NCBI GenBank assembly: GCA_013812995.1
Contig: JACCSL010000853.1
Location: 1 to 13,677, forward strand
Direction: 5' to 3'
DNA: 13,677 bases
Source: Ardenticatenales bacterium
GTDB lineage: Bacteria > Chloroflexota > Anaerolineae > Ardenticatenales > Ardenticatenaceae
A program made the position numbers and the translations under genes. The notes beneath the pieces are model-generated. The model worked only from the letters and a program-made list of their open reading frames with translations. It had not been told where the DNA came from and made no database searches. Positions 5,837-10,939 of this stretch are shown piece by piece. Position 1 is the stretch's first letter. Each line of letters starts with the position of its first letter.

Positions 5837-7744
5837 GTGTCGCTCGTTTCTAGCCTGCGCGCTCTGCTTCCCAGCCAGGATCCTATTAAACTGCATATTC
5901 CTATCGATGTCGCGATGCCAACCGCTGAATTATGGCCGCTGCTCTCCAACACGCAGCGTATGAACCCGGCCGTTGGCTTCCCCTCGATTCTGTTCACGCC
6001 CCTCCAGGGGCAGGTCGGCCAACTGGCAAGCACACGCTTTCTGGGGCTGCGCTTCAACTGGAAAGAGTTGCCCTTCGAGTGGGTGGACCAGCGCGAATTT
6101 CGCGTGGAGCGAGTGTTCAAGGGGATTGCCGAGCGGGTGCTGGTGGGAGCGAACTTTACCGCGCTGGATGCAGAGCACACACGGGTTGAGGTCATCGCGG
6201 AGGTCATCCCACGCAACTACCCGGCCCGGCTCATCACGCTTCTTGTTCTGGAGCGCGTGATGGGCGCGCGCTTCCGCCAACTCCTGCGCACCTTCGAGCA
6301 AAACTACCAGCAGGGCAAGCACATTATCTTCCCATCGCCCAGCAAGCCGCAGGTCGATGCCGAGCTTCTGAACAGCCTGGAAATGATCCTGCGCGCCATC
6401 CCCCGCCTGGATGATGGGCTGATTGATCGGCTGACGGATCACCTGCGCGAATCGGCGGATGAAGAGGTCACGCGCATGAAGCCCTTCGCGCTCGCGGATC
6501 GGTGGGGCGCGTCCCGCACGGAGACGCTGCGCATCTTCCTGCACGCCACGCGCCTCGGGTTGCTGGACCTGCAATGGGAGATGCTCTGCCCCAACTGCCG
6601 CGTCAGCAAGGCCAGCTACAGCACGCTCGCCGATCTCCAGGAGCAGGCCCACTGCGAGAGCTGCCACATCACCTTTGATGCCAACTTTGACCAGTATGTG
6701 GAGCTTCGCTTTACCGCAAACCCGCGCGTGCGAACGGCGGAGGGGAGCACCTACTGCGTGGGCGGACCGTTCATCACCCCGCACATCAAGGTGCAGGTGC
6801 GCGTCCCGGCTGGAGCCACCAGGCGCGTCTCCATTCCGCTGCCCGCCGGAAACTACCATCTGCGCTGTCTGGGGCGGCCCGCGCGCACCGCGTTCTCGCT
6901 CGTGGAGGAAGGGAACGCACCGATAGAGGATAAACTGGAGGTGGATGAGCAGGGCCCCCGGCTGAGTGCCCTGCGGCTGACACGCTCGGAGCAGGGGGCG
7001 CTGGAGCTCTTCAACAAGAGCAACGAAGAAATTCTCTTTATCGTGGAGCAAAACGCGTGGGACCAGGATGGGGTGAGCGCGGCGGTGGTCACCTCGATGC
7101 AGGAGTTCCGCGATTTGTTCGGCTCTGAGGTTCTGGCACCAGGGCTGAGCATCGAGATTCGGACACTGACTTTCCTGTTCAGCGATCTGAAAAATTCCAC
7201 GGTGATGTATGAGGAGGCCGGAGATTCGATGGCCTATACCCAGGTGCGCGACCATTTTGTGGCGCTCACAGCAGCGATCAGCGCCCACCAGGGAGCCATC
7301 GTCAAGACCATCGGGGACGCGGTGATGGCAATCTTCACCAGTCCGAACGATGCGCTCCAGGCAGCCATCGATTCCCAGCATGCCATCGCGCGGCTCAATG
7401 AGGCAAACCCGACGCGGCCCGCCCTGCGCCTCAAGCTTGGGCTGCACACGGGACCATGCATTGCCATCACGGCGAACAATGTGATCGACTACTTCGGATC
7501 GACGGTCAATGCGGCCGCGCGTATCCAGGGAATCAGCATTGGGGGCGACATCATTCTCTCCCAGGAGGTGGCAGATGACCCCAGAGTGACTGCCCTTCTC
7601 GCCCCCTACTCTACTGTCGAGCAGTTTCCTGCCACCCTCAAGGGGCTGACTTCCACCTTTGTTCTCTACCGTCTATGGCCCCTGCCCCATCTCTGGGGGC
7701 CAGCCGATAAAGAGAGGACAACCGTTGGCGGGTTGTCCTCTTGA
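5837..7744 (+). CDS. class III adenylate cyclase with N-terminal SRPBCC-like and DUF5939 regions
   Basis: This 635-residue protein starts at GTG; GGAG lies 7 bases before it. Residues 15-155 look like an SRPBCC/START-type ligand-binding fold (inferred). About 165-435 resembles DUF5939, a region often found in front of bacterial cyclases; it includes C251-x2-C254 and C273-x2-C276, a zinc ribbon. Residues 440-625 form the class III cyclase domain, which makes cAMP from ATP. Its metal-binding Asp are D450 (LFSDLKNST) and D494 (IGDAVMAIF); the adenine-selecting pair is K490 and D551 (DYFGSTVNAAAR), and the transition-state pair is N558 and R562. All catalytic residues are present, so an active adenylate rather than guanylate cyclase is expected, as a homodimer. 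There is no membrane segment. The gene is probably co-transcribed with the four-helix membrane protein 29 bases upstream. Confidence 0.92.
   Translation: MSLVSSLRALLPSQDPIKLHIPIDVAMPTAELWPLLSNTQRMNPAVGFPSILFTPLQGQVGQLASTRFLGLRFNWKELPFEWVDQREFRVERVFKGIAERVLVGANFTALDAEHTRVEVIAEVIPRNYPARLITLLVLERVMGARFRQLLRTFEQNYQQGKHIIFPSPSKPQVDAELLNSLEMILRAIPRLDDGLIDRLTDHLRESADEEVTRMKPFALADRWGASRTETLRIFLHATRLGLLDLQWEMLCPNCRVSKASYSTLADLQEQAHCESCHITFDANFDQYVELRFTANPRVRTAEGSTYCVGGPFITPHIKVQVRVPAGATRRVSIPLPAGNYHLRCLGRPARTAFSLVEEGNAPIEDKLEVDEQGPRLSALRLTRSEQGALELFNKSNEEILFIVEQNAWDQDGVSAAVVTSMQEFRDLFGSEVLAPGLSIEIRTLTFLFSDLKNSTVMYEEAGDSMAYTQVRDHFVALTAAISAHQGAIVKTIGDAVMAIFTSPNDALQAAIDSQHAIARLNEANPTRPALRLKLGLHTGPCIAITANNVIDYFGSTVNAAARIQGISIGGDIILSQEVADDPRVTALLAPYSTVEQFPATLKGLTSTFVLYRLWPLPHLWGPADKERTTVGGLSS
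7713..7741. terminator. hairpin terminator between convergent genes
   Basis: An 11-bp perfect stem AGAGGACAACC / GGTTGTCCTCT with a 7-base loop overlaps the last codons of the cyclase gene and lies 23 bases beyond the end of the convergent peptidase gene. Neither flank has a long T-run: TGATGG follows on plus, CTTTATC on minus. It probably serves both directions, weakly. Confidence 0.55.
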
Positions 7745-7764
7745 TGGCTGAAGGAGAATGAGCC

Positions 7765-9132
7765 CTACATGACTTCGGCAAGCTTCTGGTAAAACAGAAT
7801 CGCCGTTTCGATGCCCCGGTAGAACATGGAAATATTCATCTTCTCGTTGGGGGCGTGAAGGTTATCATCCGGCAGCCCGAAGCCCATGAGCACCGTGTCG
7901 ATGCCCAACTCTTTCTTCAGCGTTGCCACCACAGGGATGGAGCCGCCCTCGCGCACGAAGATGGGACGCACCCCGAACACTTCCTCGTAGGCCTCGCTCG
8001 CCGCCTTCATCGGCGGGATGTCGCGCGGGATGATGGCCCCCCACCCATGATGCAGCTCACGAACCTCCAGGCGTATCGTCGGCGGGGCCAACTTCCGCAG
8101 ATGCTCACTGACCAATGTAGCGATCTCCCACGGATCCTGGTCTGGAACGAGGCGCATGGATAGCTTGGCCGCCGCCTTGGCAGGCAGCACCGTTTTGGCT
8201 CCCTCGCCCATGAAACCGCCCCCCATCCCATTGACCTCCAGCGTGGGCCGCGCTGTGGTGCGCTCCACCACAGAGAATTCCGGTTCCCCCCAGGCCATTG
8301 GGGCTCCTGTCTCTTCGAGCAGGGTATCTTCATTATAGGGAACGCGCGCCAGTTCCGCACGCTCCTCCGGGTCTAACGGGCGCACCTTGTCATAGAAGCC
8401 TGGTACGGTGATGCGACCCGTGTTGTCATGCAGTTGAGCGATGATCTCGCAGAGAGCCTGGAGGGGGTTGTGAACCGCACCGCCATAAATGCCGGAGTGC
8501 AGATCGCTCCGTGCACTCTCGACATGGACCTCGATGTAAGAAAGCCCACGAAGCCCATAGACGATGGTGGGTTGCTGCTCATTCAGGATGTGGCTATCGG
8601 AGATGATCGCCACATCGGCGGCAAGCCGCTCCCGATTAGAGTTAATCCAGGCATCCAGGTTGGTGCTGCCAATCTCTTCCTCGCCCTCAAAGAGACACTT
8701 GACATTGACCGGGAATCCGCCAGCACTCTTCATCAGTGCCTCCAGCGCCCTCACATGAACCAGGAGTTGCCCCTTATCATCGGAGGCACCACGGGCATAG
8801 AGCTGGCCCTCGCGCTCCGTGGGTGTAAAGGGGTCGCTCTGCCATTCCTTGAGCGGGTCCGGGGGCTGGACATCGTAATGGCCGTAGATCAGCACGGTGG
8901 GGGCTCCCTCGGCCTGAAGCCACTCCGCATACACAATGGGATGACCCGGCGTGGGTGCGATCTCCACGCGCTCCATCCCCAGCCCTGTCAGCTGTTCCTG
9001 AAGCCACTGGGCGGCGCGCTGCATGTCCTCCTGGTGCTCACTCAGGGTGGATATGCTAGGAATGCGCAAGAAGTGTTTGAGTTGCTCCAGCGCCTCCTCA
9101 CGGTGGTCGTGCGCGTAAGCAATGGCATTCAT
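7765..9132 (-). CDS. M20 family metallodipeptidase
   Basis: The protein has 455 residues, a normal length for M20 dipeptidases, with GAGGAG 7 bases before the ATG. These cytoplasmic di-zinc enzymes remove or split small peptides and N-acyl amino acids. The active-site set is complete: H85 and D87 in GHYDVQPP, the bridging Asp in ASDDKGQ (D118/D119), the general base E152 and metal ligand E153 in EGEEEIGS, D179 in IISDS, and H426 in NLHAPNE. H212 in DLHSGIYGG is the lid-domain His that reaches across the dimer. The closest type is the carnosinase/CNDP-like dipeptidase group; the exact substrate is unknown. It follows the aminomutase gene by 76 bases on the same strand; a TACAAT at 9191-9196 on the minus strand could be a weak separate -10 box. 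Confidence 0.93.
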   Translation of the reverse strand: MNAIAYAHDHREEALEQLKHFLRIPSISTLSEHQEDMQRAAQWLQEQLTGLGMERVEIAPTPGHPIVYAEWLQAEGAPTVLIYGHYDVQPPDPLKEWQSDPFTPTEREGQLYARGASDDKGQLLVHVRALEALMKSAGGFPVNVKCLFEGEEEIGSTNLDAWINSNRERLAADVAIISDSHILNEQQPTIVYGLRGLSYIEVHVESARSDLHSGIYGGAVHNPLQALCEIIAQLHDNTGRITVPGFYDKVRPLDPEERAELARVPYNEDTLLEETGAPMAWGEPEFSVVERTTARPTLEVNGMGGGFMGEGAKTVLPAKAAAKLSMRLVPDQDPWEIATLVSEHLRKLAPPTIRLEVRELHHGWGAIIPRDIPPMKAASEAYEEVFGVRPIFVREGGSIPVVATLKKELGIDTVLMGFGLPDDNLHAPNEKMNISMFYRGIETAILFYQKLAEVM

Positions 9133-9208
9133 AGGCTGACTCCTCGGGGGTTAGGAAATAGTTTGTTTGGCTAACTACTACATGAGTTTCATTGTAGCGC
9201 GCTTTGGG

Positions 9209-10522
9209 TCAGGCAGAAATTGGACCACCGGCAGGCATCTCCTGATCCCGCCGATGCAGGCTGTCGAATCCCTCGGGTTTGATCGCACTGATCGAGCCAT
9301 CTAGCAGCGCGGCGAGCCCTGCCTGCATGGCTTCCTGATCGGCGGCACGGGTGGTTGGCCGGGGAGGTATATAATCATTGGGCTCATCGTAAATAGTGAT
9401 AAAGCCCTCGTAGTTGCGCAGAATGACCTTGTTGACGCCCTGCGAGATCATGTAGGTGGGACCAACCGGAACCTTGCCTCCGCCACCCGGTGCATCTACG
9501 ACGTAGGTAGGCACCGCATAGCCCGAGGTGTGACCGCGCAAGGATTCCATGATTTCGATGCCCCGGCTGACCGACGTACGAAAATGGCCTGCGCCCGCCA
9601 CGAGGTCGCATTGGTATAGGTAGTAGGGCCGAATGCGATTCCGGACCAGGGTGTGGATGAGATCGCGTATGATCTCTGGCGCATCGTTCACACCCGCCAG
9701 CAGCACCGCCTGAGCGCCCAGGGGAATCCCTGCATCGGCCAGCCGCGCACAGGCACGAGCCACCTCGGGCGTCATCTCGCGCGCGTGATTGAAGTGAATA
9801 TTCATCCAGAGGGGATGAAATCGGCGCAGCATGGCAATCAGCTCCTCGTCGATGCGCTGCGGCAGGAAGACGGGAACCCGCGTCCCGATGCGGATAATCT
9901 CGATATGAGGAATTGCACGCAACCGTTCCAGCAGCATCTCTAAAATTTTCGGGGGGAGAACAAGGGGGTCGCCTCCTGAGAGAAGGACATCCCGCACAGC
10001 GGGTGTGCGCGCCAGGTACTCCAACTGCTGGTCATAATCGCGGCGGGAAAATTGGGCCGTAGGGTCGCCCACAATGCGGCTCCGTGTACAGTAGCGGCAG
10101 TAGCTGGCACACTGGGTTGTGACAAGCATGAGCACGCGATCCGGGTAGCGATGCACCAGGCCAGGCACGGGGCTATGCGCTTCCTCCGCCAGAGAATCCA
10201 CGTCCTGCCCCTCGAATGCTTGAAGTTCGCGCACTGTGGGAATCACTTGTCGCCGGATCGGGCAGTGGGGATTGTCCGGATCAATAATCGAAGCAAAGTA
10301 GGGCGTAATATCCACGCGAAACCGGCGGGACCGTGCTCCTTCTAGTTCTTCAGGCGTCAGATGAAAGAGAGAAGTGAGTTCCTCAACGCTATTGAGCCGA
10401 TGTTTGAGTTGCCAACGCCAATCATTCCACTCTACATCTGGTACGGTGGCAAATAGGGGATGGCGGGGGGTGGTGGGGCAGCCATGTGAATCAGGGGGGT
10501 CCGAGCCGGGGCGCTCAACCAT
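9209..10522 (-). CDS. kamA: lysine 2,3-aminomutase (KamA/AblA family radical SAM enzyme)
   Basis: The protein has 437 residues, with AAGGAG 6 bases before the ATG. It is a radical SAM and PLP enzyme that interconverts L-lysine and L-beta-lysine. The iron-sulfur cysteines are C138, C142 and C145 in QCASYCRYCTR, the PLP lysine is K350 in PGGGGKVP, and SGGDPL at 182-187 is the SAM-contact motif. D306 (QCDLVAGAGHFRT) and D343 (VVDAPGGGGK) sit at the spacing of the two Asp that hold the lysine side chain in the Clostridium enzyme, and R147 matches its carboxylate-binding Arg. Glutamate 2,3-aminomutases lack those Asp, so lysine is the likely substrate. No beta-lysine acetyltransferase (ablB) adjoins it, so a role in acetyl-beta-lysine osmolyte synthesis is not supported by the neighbours; an M20 dipeptidase follows instead. 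Confidence 0.93.
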   Translation of the reverse strand: MVERPGSDPPDSHGCPTTPRHPLFATVPDVEWNDWRWQLKHRLNSVEELTSLFHLTPEELEGARSRRFRVDITPYFASIIDPDNPHCPIRRQVIPTVRELQAFEGQDVDSLAEEAHSPVPGLVHRYPDRVLMLVTTQCASYCRYCTRSRIVGDPTAQFSRRDYDQQLEYLARTPAVRDVLLSGGDPLVLPPKILEMLLERLRAIPHIEIIRIGTRVPVFLPQRIDEELIAMLRRFHPLWMNIHFNHAREMTPEVARACARLADAGIPLGAQAVLLAGVNDAPEIIRDLIHTLVRNRIRPYYLYQCDLVAGAGHFRTSVSRGIEIMESLRGHTSGYAVPTYVVDAPGGGGKVPVGPTYMISQGVNKVILRNYEGFITIYDEPNDYIPPRPTTRAADQEAMQAGLAALLDGSISAIKPEGFDSLHRRDQEMPAGGPISA

Positions 10523-10550
10523 GTCATGCTCCTTGCGGTCGCTATAGAAA

Positions 10551-10573
10551 GAGCGTAGCAGGGTGCTACACTC
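10551..10573 (-). promoter_or_regulatory. leader hairpin at the kamA transcription start
   Basis: The minus-strand RNA would fold as GAGUGUAGCA, loop CCC, UGCUACGCUC: ten pairs including one G-U wobble. It begins about 12 bases after the TATAAT box and ends about 28 bases before the kamA start codon, leaving the ribosome-binding site free. It could be an operator, or a 5' stem that protects the mRNA. Confidence 0.45.
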
Positions 10574-10584
10574 TGGTGAAAAGA

Positions 10585-10590
10585 ATTATA
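10585..10590 (-). promoter_or_regulatory. -10 box for kamA
   Basis: A perfect TATAAT on the minus strand lies about 63 bases before the kamA start. There is no good -35 at 16-18 bases upstream (TAGTGT or TTAGTG), so the promoter may need an activator or another sigma factor. Confidence 0.5.
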
Positions 10591-10702
10591 TCTAACTTGA
10601 AATTAGAACACTAAAAAGGAATCCCCCCACCTGTCAGCATTTTGACAATTTGGCGCTGGTAAAAGCCACAAACCAACGATGACATTTTTATACATCATAC
10701 TG

Positions 10703-10732
10703 TTGACAGGGGCATGGGTGTTTCAGTATACT
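10703..10732 (+). promoter_or_regulatory. sigma-70-like promoter for the eCIS_core gene
   Basis: TTGACA at 10703-10708 is a perfect -35; TATACT at 10727-10732 matches the -10 at 5 of 6; the spacer is 18 bases. Transcription from here would give a 5' leader of about 200 bases before the ATG at 10940. Confidence 0.6.
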
Positions 10733-10841
10733 GCGAGGATTGCAGAATCGGTGGTTGCCTCCCTCCCCTGGGATGGTTTATCGCCATTATAGTGTTGTCA
10801 AAAATTTCTATAACCACCTGCGCCTTATTCATGAAATAGTG

Positions 10842-10866
10842 CTGATACCATCAGTTCTGTTTTTTT
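10842..10866 (+). terminator. possible attenuator in the eCIS_core gene leader
   Basis: A short inverted repeat CTGAT-ACC-ATCAG is followed by TTCTG and then seven T residues. The stem has only 5 bp and a 3-base loop, so it is weak as a terminator. Its place in the leader between promoter and start codon is what makes it worth recording. Confidence 0.25.
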
Positions 10867-10939
10867 GTGTACGAGGAATGGGTGGGATTTCTCATAAATC
10901 CAAGACTTGAAATGAGAGCTTCTTGAGGGGTAGTTCCTA

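Larger units (their letters stand above)
10523..10939. other. 417-base intergenic region between divergent kamA and eCIS_core genes
   Basis: No coding frame with a ribosome-binding site is visible on either strand. The region is AT-richer than its surroundings. It holds the kamA promoter and hairpin on the left, an inverted repeat TGTCA-N6-TGACA at 10632-10647, the eCIS_core promoter at 10703-10732, and a leader of about 200 bases with a small hairpin and a T7 run at 10842-10866. Confidence 0.7.

Noticed and set aside
5930..7447. A 505-codon open frame on the minus strand
   Set aside because: It is antisense to the adenylate cyclase, whose catalytic residues are all in place. The minus-strand product has no domain signal and results from GC-rich codon structure.
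8428..9174. A 248-codon open frame on the plus strand
   Set aside because: Antisense to the M20 dipeptidase, which has a complete active site and good ribosome-binding site.
10650..10677. Imperfect TTGG ... CCAA inverted repeat upstream of the eCIS_core promoter
   Set aside because: The arms match at only a few bases with interruptions; not distinguishable from chance.
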